This document shows, piece by piece, positions 31,366 through 40,167 of a DNA stretch of 62,927 nucleotides. A model generated the notes under the pieces. The model was given only the letters and a program-made list of their open reading frames with translations, searched no databases and was not told where the DNA came from. Where the stretch lies: assembly GCA_025350695.1 (NCBI GenBank), contig JANXXI010000193.1:1-62927 (forward strand). Direction: 5' to 3'. The position numbers and the translations under genes are program-made. Each line of letters opens with the position of its first letter. Positions within the stretch are counted from its first letter, which is position 1. This DNA comes from Acidobacteriota bacterium. GTDB taxonomy: Bacteria; Acidobacteriota; Terriglobia; Bryobacterales; Bryobacteraceae.

Positions 31366-33799
31366 CCACGTTAACTAGCTTATCGAGCACCACGATCACC
31401 TTCACAACCGGCTTGCCGGCCATGAACGATTGGACCTTCTCGTTGGCCATGGCCATCTTTTCCAGTTCTTCCTTGGTCGTGCCAAATGCGACGGCCAGCC
31501 GGCTGCGAACCTTCCCGTTCACTTGAAGAATTACCTCTGCGCCGTCTTCCTTCGCCAGTTCTGGATCAAACGTTGGCCAGGCTTGCTTTAATACCGGACC
31601 TTCGCGGCCGATTTCCGCCCACATCTCCTCGCAAATGTACGGAGCAAAGGGAGCCAGCAAAAGGATGATTCGTTCCAGCACATCCTTCACCACCGGGCCG
31701 CTGAGGTTCGCCTCATGAGCGTAGAGCTCGTTGATCAGTTCCATGAATGCGGCGATGGAAGTGTTAAAGTGCCAACGGGATTCAAAATCAACCGAAATCT
31801 TTTCAATCACCTGATGCAGCTTGCGCAAGACTTTACGATCCGCCTCAGTCGGCTCACCGGGCGAGTGCATCCGGTCAGCATTGCGGGTTACGAAACGGTA
31901 AACCCGATCAATGAAGCGGTAAGCACCCTTGGCCCCTGCATCGGTAAAATCCAAGTCGCGTTCCGGGGGTGCGGCGAATAGCTCAAACAGGCGGCCAGTG
32001 TCGGCTCCATATTGTTCCACCAGAGTGTCCGCGCTGATGACGTTGCCTTTATTTTTCGACATCTTGGCCCCGTCTTTGATGACCATGCCCTGCGTGAACA
32101 ACCGCGCGGTCGGCTCATCGTTCGAGATTAGACCCAGGTCGCGCATTACCTTCGTCCAGAAGCGCGAGTAAATCAGGTGGAGAATCGCGTGCTCCACGCC
32201 GCCAATGTATTGGTCAATAGGGAACCAATAGTCAATCTTCTTCTTGTCGAACGGAGCCGTGCTGTTCTTGTTGTCACAGTAGCGGTAGAAATACCAGGAG
32301 GAATCGACGAACGTATCCATCGTGTCCGTCTCGCGTTCGGCGGCCGCTCCACAGGTGGGGCACTTCACGTTGACAAATTCGGGCACCATCGCTAGTGGCG
32401 ATTTGCCTTTGCCGGTGAACTGAACATTGTCCGGCAACACCACTGGCAACTGATCGTCAGGAACAGGAACAACGCCGCATTGCTTGCAGTGAATAAACGG
32501 AATGGGAGTGCCCCAATAGCGCTGACGGGAAATTCCCCAGTCTTTGATGCGGAACGTGATTGAGGATTCGCCGAAGCCTTCTTTCTTCGCCAGATCCGAC
32601 ATCTGTTTGCGCGCATCAGCGCTTGAAAGGCCAGTCCAAGCTCCAGAATTTTCAACGATTCCGTAGTCGCCAAATGCCGCTTCTACTTTCGCCGGTAGTG
32701 CGCCGTCAACAGGCCTAACCACCGGAATGATGGGAATGCCGTAGGTAGTGCAGAATTCAAAATCCCGTTCATCGTGAGCGGGCACCGCCATGATCGCGCC
32801 CGTCCCGTAACCCATCAATACGAAGTTTCCGATCCAGATAGGCACGCGCTGTTGGTTGTAGGGATTAACCGCATATGCCCCTGTAAACAAACCTTCCTTT
32901 GAGACGTCCCCTGGTCCCTTCGTGGCCAGGTAGTCGATCATCGCCTTAACCTTGCCGTATTCTTCACCTTTAACCAACTGGGCCGTCAAGGGATGTTCTG
33001 GGGCAAGAATCACGCACGTCGCCCCGTAAATGGTATCCACCCTGGTGGTGAAAACGCGGATCTTCTCAGCGGTCCCTTCCAGCGTGAAATCGACTTCCGT
33101 GCCTTCACTGCGCCCTATCCAATTGCGCTGCATGGCCAAAACGCGATCGGGCCAGCCCCCTTCCAGTTTCTGCATGGCGTCCAGCAGTTCCTGGGCATAC
33201 GCGGTGATCTTCAAGAACCACTGCACAAGCTCTTTCTGTTCAACCGGAGTATCTTCGTGCCGCCAGCAACAGCCATTTACTACCTGTTCGTTGGCAAGCA
33301 CCGTGGCGCAGAGCGTGCACCAATTCACACGAGCGTTCTTGCGGTATGCCAGGCCCTTTTCGTACATACGCAGAAACATCCACTGATTCCAGCGGTAGTA
33401 TTCGGGCTGACAGGTGGAAATCTCGCGATCCCAATCGTAGCTGAAGCCCATGCGCCGATGCTGGCGCTTCATGTGCTCAATGTTGTAGTTGGTCCACTCG
33501 CCCGGCTGTCGATTATTCTTGATCGCCGCATTTTCAGCCGGAAGCCCAAAGGCATCCCAACCCATTGGATGAAGTACGTTGAAACCGCGCATCCATTTAT
33601 ACCGCGCCAGCGCATCGCCGATTGCGTAGTTACGAATGTGCCCGATGTGAAGCGTGCCGCTTGGATAAGGAAGCATCTCCAGTACGTAATATTTCGGCTT
33701 ACTGGAATTTTCCTCTGGCGCGAATAGCTTTGGATCTGCAGCCCAGCGTTCGCTCCACTTCAATTCAATTGCATTATGTTCGTAAATTTTTTCGGGCAT
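31352..33799 (-). CDS. leuS: Leucyl-tRNA synthetase
   Basis: An 815-residue class I synthetase charging tRNA-Leu. ATG at 33797-33799 (MPEKIYEHNAIELKWSERW) is the family start; an earlier in-frame start would add a non-family leader. HIGH motif HIGHIRNYAIGDALARYKWM is at about 50, the editing domain includes VFTTRVDTIYGATC and VPAHDERDFEF, zinc-ribbon-like cysteines appear in CKQCGVVP and VKCPTCGAA, and the KMSKS motif is KMSKNKGN. The C-terminal LVNVVVKG domain is complete. Adjacent nfo lies upstream on the same strand, 49 bases away. Confidence 0.96.
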   Translation of the reverse strand: MPEKIYEHNAIELKWSERWAADPKLFAPEENSSKPKYYVLEMLPYPSGTLHIGHIRNYAIGDALARYKWMRGFNVLHPMGWDAFGLPAENAAIKNNRQPGEWTNYNIEHMKRQHRRMGFSYDWDREISTCQPEYYRWNQWMFLRMYEKGLAYRKNARVNWCTLCATVLANEQVVNGCCWRHEDTPVEQKELVQWFLKITAYAQELLDAMQKLEGGWPDRVLAMQRNWIGRSEGTEVDFTLEGTAEKIRVFTTRVDTIYGATCVILAPEHPLTAQLVKGEEYGKVKAMIDYLATKGPGDVSKEGLFTGAYAVNPYNQQRVPIWIGNFVLMGYGTGAIMAVPAHDERDFEFCTTYGIPIIPVVRPVDGALPAKVEAAFGDYGIVENSGAWTGLSSADARKQMSDLAKKEGFGESSITFRIKDWGISRQRYWGTPIPFIHCKQCGVVPVPDDQLPVVLPDNVQFTGKGKSPLAMVPEFVNVKCPTCGAAAERETDTMDTFVDSSWYFYRYCDNKNSTAPFDKKKIDYWFPIDQYIGGVEHAILHLIYSRFWTKVMRDLGLISNDEPTARLFTQGMVIKDGAKMSKNKGNVISADTLVEQYGADTGRLFELFAAPPERDLDFTDAGAKGAYRFIDRVYRFVTRNADRMHSPGEPTEADRKVLRKLHQVIEKISVDFESRWHFNTSIAAFMELINELYAHEANLSGPVVKDVLERIILLLAPFAPYICEEMWAEIGREGPVLKQAWPTFDPELAKEDGAEVILQVNGKVRSRLAVAFGTTKEELEKMAMANEKVQSFMAGKPVVKVIVVLDKLVNVVVKG

Positions 33800-33848
33800 G
33801 ATGTCTTTGAGAGAGGACCTTGGCGGAAGCAAAGGCGCTTCTTCTATC

Positions 33849-34706
33849 TTAACCCGGACGTCTTAAGTTCCTTAATGCCGCCATATCGCGCGCATGACCA
33901 CCGTCTTCGGAAGGCGTCTCCAGAATAAAGGCCTTATCCCGCAAACGAGGCTCGTTGATAATACGGTCAAATGCCTCGATAGTAATTTGCCCCTTTCCGA
34001 TGTTATCGTGCCTGTCTACGCGCGAACCGAAGGCGGGTTTTGAATCGTTGGTATGAATCACAGGCACGTTCTCCAATCCCAGTAACTGCTCGACGTGGGC
34101 CAAGGTTGCGGCCAAACCATCGGCCTCATGAATGGGAAACCCAGCTGCGAACAAATGGCACGTGTCCAGGCAGTAGCCAATTGGGATTGCCACGTTATCC
34201 TGACTGCCTTGCTTCAACGCAGCAAGTTCTTCCAGCTTGCATCCCACCGCGGCGCCTTGCCCTGCTGTGTTCTCCAGCAGAATCTTTAAGCGGTTTGATG
34301 CTTTATCCTTCGCCGCTTCTATCAGACCTTCAACGCCCAATTTGATTGCATCTTCAATCGCCAAGTCCTTGGAACTTCCAGGGTGCACCACCAGATATTC
34401 GGCCCCGATCACTAGGGCTCGCTCAATTTCGCCGCGAAAGGCCGAGATCGATTTCGCCCGGATGCCGGAATCGGCCGAACAAAGATTGATCAGGTAGTTG
34501 GCGTGAATCACCAGTGGAAACAGATCCAGCTTGGTGCGCGCCCGTTCGAGCAATAGCGCCTGCGTGCGATCGGGCGGCGGGGCATGCCACATCCTCGGGC
34601 TGGACGAAAAGATCTGGAAGGTGTTACCGCCAAGACCGGCAACAAACTCCGCTGTTTTCTCCAGCGTGCCGGCAGACGAGGCGTGAAATCCCAAACGAAA
34701 AGACAT
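33849..34706 (-). CDS. nfo: Endonuclease IV (AP endonuclease)
   Basis: A 285-residue TIM-barrel AP endonuclease using three zinc ions to cut DNA 5' to abasic sites. Motifs are LGFHASSAGTLEKTAEFV, HANYLINLCS, YLVVHPGSSK, LLENTAGQGAAVGCKLEE, YCLDTCHLFAAGF, VIHTNDSKPAFGSRVDRHDNIGKG and FILETPSEDGGHARD, which hold the His/Asp/Glu metal ligands. Length is normal. TAGAAT lies six bases before the ATG, with no Shine-Dalgarno, so it is likely leaderless. Upstream of leuS on the same strand. Confidence 0.94.
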   Translation of the reverse strand: MSFRLGFHASSAGTLEKTAEFVAGLGGNTFQIFSSSPRMWHAPPPDRTQALLLERARTKLDLFPLVIHANYLINLCSADSGIRAKSISAFRGEIERALVIGAEYLVVHPGSSKDLAIEDAIKLGVEGLIEAAKDKASNRLKILLENTAGQGAAVGCKLEELAALKQGSQDNVAIPIGYCLDTCHLFAAGFPIHEADGLAATLAHVEQLLGLENVPVIHTNDSKPAFGSRVDRHDNIGKGQITIEAFDRIINEPRLRDKAFILETPSEDGGHARDMAALRNLRRPG

Positions 34707-34712
34707 CTATTG

Positions 34713-34718
34713 ATTCTA
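34713..34718 (-). promoter_or_regulatory. -10 hexamer TAGAAT six bases before nfo
   Basis: Placement predicts transcription starting at the nfo ATG. Purine-rich ribosome site absent. Confidence 0.4.
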
Positions 34719-34820
34719 TCCGTCCGCTCTCCGGCATTGGTGCTAAGAAACACGCCTTAGAGTATTTGTGTCGTCCGTACCATGTATTCCCTTTCTTGAA
34801 AACTGGATGATGGATCTGTA

Positions 34821-35471
34821 ATGAAACTCTTCGTTTTCTCCGCGCTGTTTGCAATTTCGCTTCATGCTGGCGTTTTTACTTTAACGGGCGTCGATAATTC
34901 CCGCGGAGCAAACGTCACTGTAAACGAGAACGGCACACCTTTTGCTGGATTCGCCGGCGTGCTCTACGGAACCTACAATGGAGTCAGTGTTTCCCCGCTA
35001 TTTTGCGTTGATCTGTTCACGGATATCGGTTACGCTGCTTACAATTCGATTCCCACCGGGCCAAACGTCGCCAGAAATGAAGACCGGACTGCTTGGCTCT
35101 ATTTGAATCGGTTTTGAACGGTGAATTCAACCGATTCCGGATTGGCCATGCAATTAGCCATCTGGGACATCGTTCACGACAATGGAGATGGCTTTACAAC
35201 AGGACTCGTCCAGTGGGGACCTTCCAGCATTACCGGCTTGACACAGGTTCAAATAGACCTCGCCAACGGCTACCTCGCCGACAGTCTTGGCCACTCGGCT
35301 ACAACCGGCTTTTCAATTTACCAGAACTTCGATCAAGGCACGGGCGCCCCCGCTCAGACGCTGCTCGGTGCTCAGGCGCCTGAATCGACTACGGTACTCT
35401 TGACTGCCGCCGGTGTGTTTATGATTTTGGCAAGAGTGAATGTGAAGCGGACCTTGGCCGAGCAACAGTAG
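34821..35471 (+). pseudogene. PEP-CTERM-like secreted protein interrupted by an in-frame TGA
   Basis: A continuous frame with one stop, TGA 35115-35117. The first part has a signal peptide (MKLFVFSALFAISLHAGVF) and a beta-rich domain (GVLYGTYNGVSVSPLFCVDLF, TAWLYLNRF). The second part starts at GTG 35121, three bases after the TGA, and reads LAMQLAIWDIVHDNGDGF and ends in APESTTVLLTAAGVFMILARVN, a PEP-CTERM-type exosortase signal (PE motif, helix, basic tail). The whole would be a 216-residue exported protein. The TGA sits in the loop of a perfect 9-bp hairpin (35105-35137). Nonsense decay, coupled termination-reinitiation or recoding are possible. Confidence 0.7.
35105..35137 (+). other. 9-bp perfect hairpin enclosing an in-frame TGA
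   Basis: GAATCGGTT (35105-35113) and AACCGATTC (35129-35137) are exact inverted repeats with a 15-base loop that contains both TGA (35115-35117) and GTG (35121-35123). A second inner pairing CGGT/ACCG (35119-35133) is possible as an alternative. Confidence 0.55.
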
Positions 35472-35472
35472 A

Positions 35473-36282
35473 ATAATTACTGTTGCGGCGATATCTAAAC
35501 GCGTTATTCCAACTGCCCAGCCGGGTGAATCGCCATTTACTCTCCACTGGAAGGGGAATCGCCAGGCGCGCCGCACGCATGCCGCCTACTGGAACCCGCA
35601 CCTGAAATCTTCGAAGAACGCCCAGCAGCGATGGGCTTCCGGGTGTAGCGGTCAAGAGGTCGCGATTCTCGGCGCAGGCCGGTTGCTCGATGTGGCAGTT
35701 GATCCCCTCAGTCAATCTTTCAAACGGCTTTGGCTGATTGACGCCGACCCGCTTTCCGTCCCCAGTTGGCGCTCCATCACCGCACCAGTCAGGTGGGATC
35801 TAGCCGATCTAAGCGGCGTGTTGAAACTCTGGACCAAAACCATTGAAGCCACCACGGGAAGCTGGGAGACGTTCCTGAAAACAATTGAAGCACTTCCCCG
35901 TCCCGAAGCAGCCTATTTCCCAGTGCAGGCTGACGGCGTGGTTTCCCTGAACCTTTTGGGCCAAATTCCCGTCGTGTGGCAAGATATTCTTGAGGTAATA
36001 CTTCTCGCCCGATTTGGAAAGACTTTTGTTCAAACGAGGGAGCCGCAATGGTTGCGTGCTTTTTCCAACGGGGTGCGTTGGTTAGTCGAGCAACATTTGG
36101 AATTATTGACGAAATCTCGAGCAGAAAATATCCTAATCATCTCCGACCTGGAATACTTGAGCTACGGCCTCGATCCGTTCCCTCCACCGCGTGGGATGCT
36201 TCGCTTGGATTCGAAAATAAGAAGGCCCGCATGCTCTTGCCTTAAGCTCATGCGGGCCGTGTTCGATCAGAAACCTGCTTAG
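35473..36282 (+). CDS. Rossmann-fold (SAM-dependent methyltransferase-like) protein, start codon unclear
   Basis: Protein-like sequence extends well upstream of the first standard start (TTG 35683): ISKRVIPTAQPGESPFTLHW, ARRTHAAYWNPHLKSSKNAQQ, RWASGCSGQEVAILGAG. Downstream it continues as RLLDVAVDPLSQSFKRLWLIDADPL. The VAILGAGRLLDV loop and WLIDADP strand match methyltransferase motifs I and II; VSLNLLGQIPV fits the next strand. No ATG, GTG or TTG opens this frame between the stop at 35443 and 35683. The best position is ATA or ATT at 35473-35478, right after the preceding gene's stop. Either a rare initiator is used or the start has mutated. The last 20 residues overlap the opposing gene's terminator. 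Confidence 0.6.
   Translation: MITVAAISKRVIPTAQPGESPFTLHWKGNRQARRTHAAYWNPHLKSSKNAQQRWASGCSGQEVAILGAGRLLDVAVDPLSQSFKRLWLIDADPLSVPSWRSITAPVRWDLADLSGVLKLWTKTIEATTGSWETFLKTIEALPRPEAAYFPVQADGVVSLNLLGQIPVVWQDILEVILLARFGKTFVQTREPQWLRAFSNGVRWLVEQHLELLTKSRAENILIISDLEYLSYGLDPFPPPRGMLRLDSKIRRPACSCLKLMRAVFDQKPA
36224..36258 (-). terminator. Intrinsic terminator of the DUF1326 gene inside the opposing gene
   Basis: GGCCCGCATG (36224-36233) pairs perfectly with CATGCGGGCC (36249-36258). Read on the minus strand it follows the DUF1326 stop by about 20 bases and runs into TTCTTATTTT, a U-rich tract. On the plus strand it lies within the 3' end of the methyltransferase-like gene. Confidence 0.75.
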
Positions 36283-36953
36283 TCGTTGTACTGGAACGTT
36301 CCGACAAAAGCGCTACGCTTTTCCGGGCTGGACCAGGTGGTGCCCAGCGCGTTCCCCGTATAGTTGTGAGCCAATGCGTAGGCTGGCATGGCATGCTTCA
36401 CATCCGTCAACGGCTGATACCAAACCAACTCGTTCGAACAAAGATGATCGCCGTCGATGATCGGACGGGTCTCAATGGCCGCGAACTTGCCTGCCTTCAA
36501 AATCGCCTTGGAACTGTGAACATCTTCGTTGGCGAAAGTCAGGCTGACAGGCGCATATTCCACGCGCACAACATTGTGCAGCAAGTCCTTCGACATTCTC
36601 TTGGCGAAGTTCTGCAAGGCCTGACGCTGTTCCACATTAGCCTTTTCGTCAACAATCAGCACCGAACGAACCGGATAAGCATTGTGATGAACATCGCCCA
36701 AGGTTCCGGAAGCTTTTACCGCGGCAACAATGCCGAGGCCGGTGAGGTCAACACCATCAAAGCTGCCCTTGTCGATCTTCCAGCCAAACACCGCTAAGTC
36801 GCCTACAAGTTCCACTTCAGAGTTAGCGAAACAAGGCCCAGTGAAGACGTCGGCAGTGCGTGCCTCTACATAAGCGCCACGGATTTGGTTCGACGGCAAG
36901 CCGGCGCCCATCAAGACGGAAGCGGATAAAAAGATAGTAAGGAATTGTTTCAT
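36279..36953 (-). CDS. Exported DUF1326 protein
   Basis: A 224-residue protein with a signal peptide (MKQFLTIFLSASVLMGAGLP). The core matches DUF1326: GAYVEARTADVFTGPCFANSE, AVFGWKIDKGSFDGVDLTGL, VAAVKASGTLGD, then SVLIVDEKANVEQRQALQNFA. Biochemical role unknown. AGGAG lies upstream of the ATG and TATAAA about 20 bases further, so this gene has a conventional leader, unlike several neighbours. It overlaps the convergent gene by four bases. Confidence 0.85.
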   Translation of the reverse strand: MKQFLTIFLSASVLMGAGLPSNQIRGAYVEARTADVFTGPCFANSEVELVGDLAVFGWKIDKGSFDGVDLTGLGIVAAVKASGTLGDVHHNAYPVRSVLIVDEKANVEQRQALQNFAKRMSKDLLHNVVRVEYAPVSLTFANEDVHSSKAILKAGKFAAIETRPIIDGDHLCSNELVWYQPLTDVKHAMPAYALAHNYTGNALGTTWSSPEKRSAFVGTFQYND

Positions 36954-37146
36954 ACCGGGATCTCCTGCCCAGTCTTTATATTACAACCTTGCGAAAACGG
37001 AAGCAATGGGTCGCCCTGTCATAACAATATCGCCCAGTCAGAAGCGCCAATTTGGCCTTCGGGACAAAATGTCCAATGCAATTCAGAGACGTCTGACTTG
37101 TTTTCAACCACTTACAGATGGCAACCCAATTGCCTATTAGGAGTTC

Positions 37147-38829
37147 ATGAAAAGAACAATCTGGACAATCGTGAGTATCCTAGTTGTGGCGACGGGGCTG
37201 CACGGGCAGCGCTTGGGCAGCGTGGTGACCTCAAAGCTCTCCCCGGATCTTGCCAGCGCGATTGAATCAGGAACTGAAGGGGATCTCGATTTGATCATCC
37301 GCTTCAAAGAAGGCGCCACGTCGAGAGGCGTTGGAACCCATTCTGTGACTTCGCGCAACGTCAGACTGCGGCACGATCTCTCGTTGATTCGAAGCGCTGC
37401 GATTCGCGTTCCGGCCGCGGAGATCGCAAGCTTGGCGGCAAATGGGGAAATCGAATATATCACGCCCGACCGTGACATTACACCGACGCTCGACAAGGGA
37501 AGAGGCGCTACACAGGCCGACGTGCAGTGGAGCACCACAGGTTACGATGGAGACGGAGTCAGGATCGCAATCATTGATAGCGGCATCAATTCCAATGAGG
37601 CATTTGTTAACGGAACATCTTCCCGGCTTGTCTACCAGAAGTCGTTCATTACCGGGGTCACCAGCACAGCCGATGGTTATGGGCACGGTACACATGTCGC
37701 CTCCATCATCGCTGGCGACGGCGAGGGATCGGATGTAAATGCGGCCAAATACAGAGGAATTGCTCCCTTCGCCGACATTGTAAATTTAAGAGTGCTGGAC
37801 GACAACGGAGCAGGCAAAGACAGCTACGTGATTGCCGCCCTTCAGTGGATAGTCGCCAACAGGAAAGATCCAGCGGCGAATCTGAACATTCGAGTCGTGA
37901 ATCTTTCCCTCGGACGTCCGGTGTTTGAAAGTTACAAGTCTGATCCGCTATGCCAAGCAGTTGAAGCCGCTTGGAAAGCAGGGGTCGTAGTGGTGGTGGC
38001 GGCGGGAAATGAAGGCCGCTTGGGCTACAGTGTCACCGGCGGATATGGAACCATCACTTCTCCTGGTAACGATCCTTATGCAATTACGGTGGGAGCCGCC
38101 AATACCTTTGGAACCTTCACTCGTAGCGATGACATGCCGGCGTCCTACAGCTCGAAGGGTCCCAGCGCGGTGGACCATATCGTAAAGCCGGACATCCTGG
38201 CTCCTGGCAATAAGATTGTTGCCCTGGCGTCAGGTAAGCTCAAAGCAAATAATCCAGCAAATGTTGTGGATCCTGCCAACAGCTATATGCAATTGAGTGG
38301 CACCAGCATGGCGGCTCCATTCGCCGCCGGGGCGGCCTTGCTGATGATCGACAGCAACCCTTCGTATACTCCGGATCAAGTCAAGTACCTGATGATGAAG
38401 ACGGCGTGGCGCGGATTCGCGGCGTCTTCCACCGTAACCGATCCGGCCACAGCCGCGAAGTTCACCGTGAAAAACGATATTTTTACCGTCGGAGCCGGAT
38501 ACCTCGACATTGATGCCGCGGTCAAAGGATCTTATGCTGGAACATCTTCATCCCAGTCCCCGGCAGCGGTGTACAACTCAACCACGAAGAAAGTCACGCT
38601 CGTGAGCGGGTCAAACGTAGTTTGGGGAGACTCGACAACTCCGTACAACGTGGTCTGGGGAGCCAATGTTGTCGCCGGTACGAATGTCGTTTGGGGCGAC
38701 AGCGTAGTCTGGGGCAACGCCACACCCATCGCGAACAACGTGGTTTGGGGCGACAAATGCATCATGAGTCTCGTGAAAAACGATCTAATCGCTGGCGAGA
38801 CCGTAAGCTTGCTGCTCAAGGGCGAATAA
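37147..38829 (+). CDS. Secreted subtilisin-family serine protease with C-terminal VVWG repeats
   Basis: A 560-residue exported S8 peptidase. Signal peptide 1-20; inhibitor-like propeptide (IIRFKEGATSRGVGTHSV, IEYITPDRDITPT) to about 115. The catalytic triad is D144 (IAIIDSGIN), H180 (GHGTHVAS) and S387 (GTSMAAPFAAG), with oxyanion N288 (AAGNEG). After residue 480 come five VVWG copies (491, 502, 514, 520, 532), mostly NVVWG[DNA], ending with a cysteine. AGGAG precedes the ATG. A terminator follows. Confidence 0.93.
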   Translation: MKRTIWTIVSILVVATGLHGQRLGSVVTSKLSPDLASAIESGTEGDLDLIIRFKEGATSRGVGTHSVTSRNVRLRHDLSLIRSAAIRVPAAEIASLAANGEIEYITPDRDITPTLDKGRGATQADVQWSTTGYDGDGVRIAIIDSGINSNEAFVNGTSSRLVYQKSFITGVTSTADGYGHGTHVASIIAGDGEGSDVNAAKYRGIAPFADIVNLRVLDDNGAGKDSYVIAALQWIVANRKDPAANLNIRVVNLSLGRPVFESYKSDPLCQAVEAAWKAGVVVVVAAGNEGRLGYSVTGGYGTITSPGNDPYAITVGAANTFGTFTRSDDMPASYSSKGPSAVDHIVKPDILAPGNKIVALASGKLKANNPANVVDPANSYMQLSGTSMAAPFAAGAALLMIDSNPSYTPDQVKYLMMKTAWRGFAASSTVTDPATAAKFTVKNDIFTVGAGYLDIDAAVKGSYAGTSSSQSPAAVYNSTTKKVTLVSGSNVVWGDSTTPYNVVWGANVVAGTNVVWGDSVVWGNATPIANNVVWGDKCIMSLVKNDLIAGETVSLLLKGE

Positions 38830-38844
38830 TTTCCGGATGAAAAA

Positions 38845-38874
38845 AGGCCCAGTCCGCATTGCCGGACTGGGCCT
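38845..38874. terminator. Strong intrinsic terminator after the subtilase gene
   Basis: A 12-bp perfect stem, AGGCCCAGTCCG (38845-38856) with CGGACTGGGCCT (38863-38874), six-base loop, flanked by A6 on the left and T6 on the right. It can serve the subtilase and the convergent small gene. Confidence 0.92.
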
Positions 38875-38892
38875 CATTTTTTATGCAACAAC

Positions 38893-39123
38893 CTACAGAG
38901 CGTGGTAACACTTCCTGGTTTCATTGCACTCATACTCATCCACAACCTTGCTATCGGGCCCTAAACAATTCTGCGTCTTGTGGCACCAAAACAGCCGGTC
39001 GTTACCATGCGGAACATCAGGATCCCACTCGGCCGGAATGTACATCCCTTTCCATCGGATGTGGTCGCAACGATCATCATCGATGACCGTCACCCCCGCT
39101 TGCTCCCGATTAAAGACCGACAT
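38893..39123 (-). CDS. Small cysteine- and histidine-containing protein, possible metal binder
   Basis: A 76-residue protein starting MSVFNREQAGVTVIDDDRC with five cysteines: one in DDRCDH, two in LFWCHKTQNCLGPD and two in EYECNETRKCYH. The His and Cys placement suggests a small zinc-binding or disulfide-stabilised fold, but no family is recognised. It is upstream of the shared terminator and 65 bases from the molybdoenzyme operon on the same strand. The coding assignment rests on its position between terminator and operon and on balanced composition. Confidence 0.6.
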   Translation of the reverse strand: MSVFNREQAGVTVIDDDRCDHIRWKGMYIPAEWDPDVPHGNDRLFWCHKTQNCLGPDSKVVDEYECNETRKCYHAL

Positions 39124-39188
39124 ATCTCACCTCGCAAAACCGCCCCCCTGCGAGCCGTGACCGTAAGGGAGCGGTGCTCTACTTAGAA

Positions 39189-40166
39189 CTAAATCGCTAT
39201 ACCAGCAGCCCTCAGAATCGCCCGCTTCACGGCTACTTTGGCCAACTGGACCTTGTAGCTATTGCCCGACAACGGCGTGGCATTAGCAACCGCCGCCTCA
39301 CCGGCCTTATCGGCCAGTTCAACATTGATCGTCTTACCCGTCAGCATCTGTTCCGCCTGCGATGCGCGCCACGGCGTCGCCGCCACATGACCCATCACAA
39401 CCGTCGCCGATTTCACTACATTGCCCGCCATCGTCAGATTCACAGCGGCAGCCGTCAAAGGCCAATCCACCGCTTCTCTGTGACGGACTTCGTAATTAGC
39501 ATTCTTCCCAGCCGCCGGAATGACAATCTGCGTCAGAATTTCATTCGGCTTCAAAGCAATCTCCCGCTCCCCATTTGACTTCGGAGAAACAAAGAATTCG
39601 CTCACCGGAATCTCTCGCTTTCCGCTTGCCGATTGCAGCGTAACTTTGGCGCCAAGCGCGATCAGCGCCGGACCGAAGCTGGATGCGCTGACGAACCAAG
39701 CCGGACCACTTCCGAAAATAGCGTGGTATTTATTCTCGCCAGTGGCAACCAAGCTTTTGCCGCTTTCATCCTGACCCAACAATCCCGATCCACCTCGGAA
39801 ATACCAACACCGTGGGCGCTGGCATAAATCGCCGCCCACCGTACCCATATTCCGCAGTTGAGGACTGGAAACTTCCATCGCCGCCTGTGCCAGGGACGGG
39901 TACATCTGCTTCACCATCGCGTTCGACGAAAGCTCGTCCAAAGTGACCGTTGCGCCGATGCGCAGACCGCTTCCCACTTTGGAAATGCCGCCCAGCTCTT
40001 TGATGTTCTTGATGTTCACCACCCGCTTAGGCGAGTGGATGTACTCTTTCATCAAACTAAGGAGATCGGTGCCGCCCGCCAAAACATCGGCCTCACCCCA
40101 CGCCGAGCCCAAAAGGCCCAACGCGTCGTTCAGCGTTGTAGGATTCGCGTATTCGAAGTTCTGCAT
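39189..40166 (-). CDS. Molybdoenzyme FAD-binding medium subunit (CoxM/XdhB type)
   Basis: A 325-residue FAD subunit of a xanthine-dehydrogenase-family enzyme. ATG at 40164-40166 (MQNFEYANPTTLNDAL) follows GGAGGA by several bases and starts one base after the large-subunit stop, so translation is coupled. FAD contacts are ADVLAGGTDLLSLMKE, ELSSNAMVKQMYPSLAQAA and MGTVGGDLCQRPRCWYFRG. The C-terminal CO-dehydrogenase flavoprotein domain is present (EVRHREAVDWPLTAAAVNL). Third gene of the operon. Confidence 0.92.
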   Translation of the reverse strand: MQNFEYANPTTLNDALGLLGSAWGEADVLAGGTDLLSLMKEYIHSPKRVVNIKNIKELGGISKVGSGLRIGATVTLDELSSNAMVKQMYPSLAQAAMEVSSPQLRNMGTVGGDLCQRPRCWYFRGGSGLLGQDESGKSLVATGENKYHAIFGSGPAWFVSASSFGPALIALGAKVTLQSASGKREIPVSEFFVSPKSNGEREIALKPNEILTQIVIPAAGKNANYEVRHREAVDWPLTAAAVNLTMAGNVVKSATVVMGHVAATPWRASQAEQMLTGKTINVELADKAGEAAVANATPLSGNSYKVQLAKVAVKRAILRAAGIAI

Positions 40167-40167
40167 G

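Noticed and set aside
32993-33727. 244-codon plus-strand frame inside leuS
   Set aside because: Antisense shadow of leuS, with no signal, domain or Shine-Dalgarno.
35115-35117. Selenocysteine codon at the in-frame TGA
   Set aside because: The hairpin surrounds rather than follows the codon as a bacterial SECIS would, and the position is not a cysteine site in similar proteins. Left as undecided nonsense/recoding instead.
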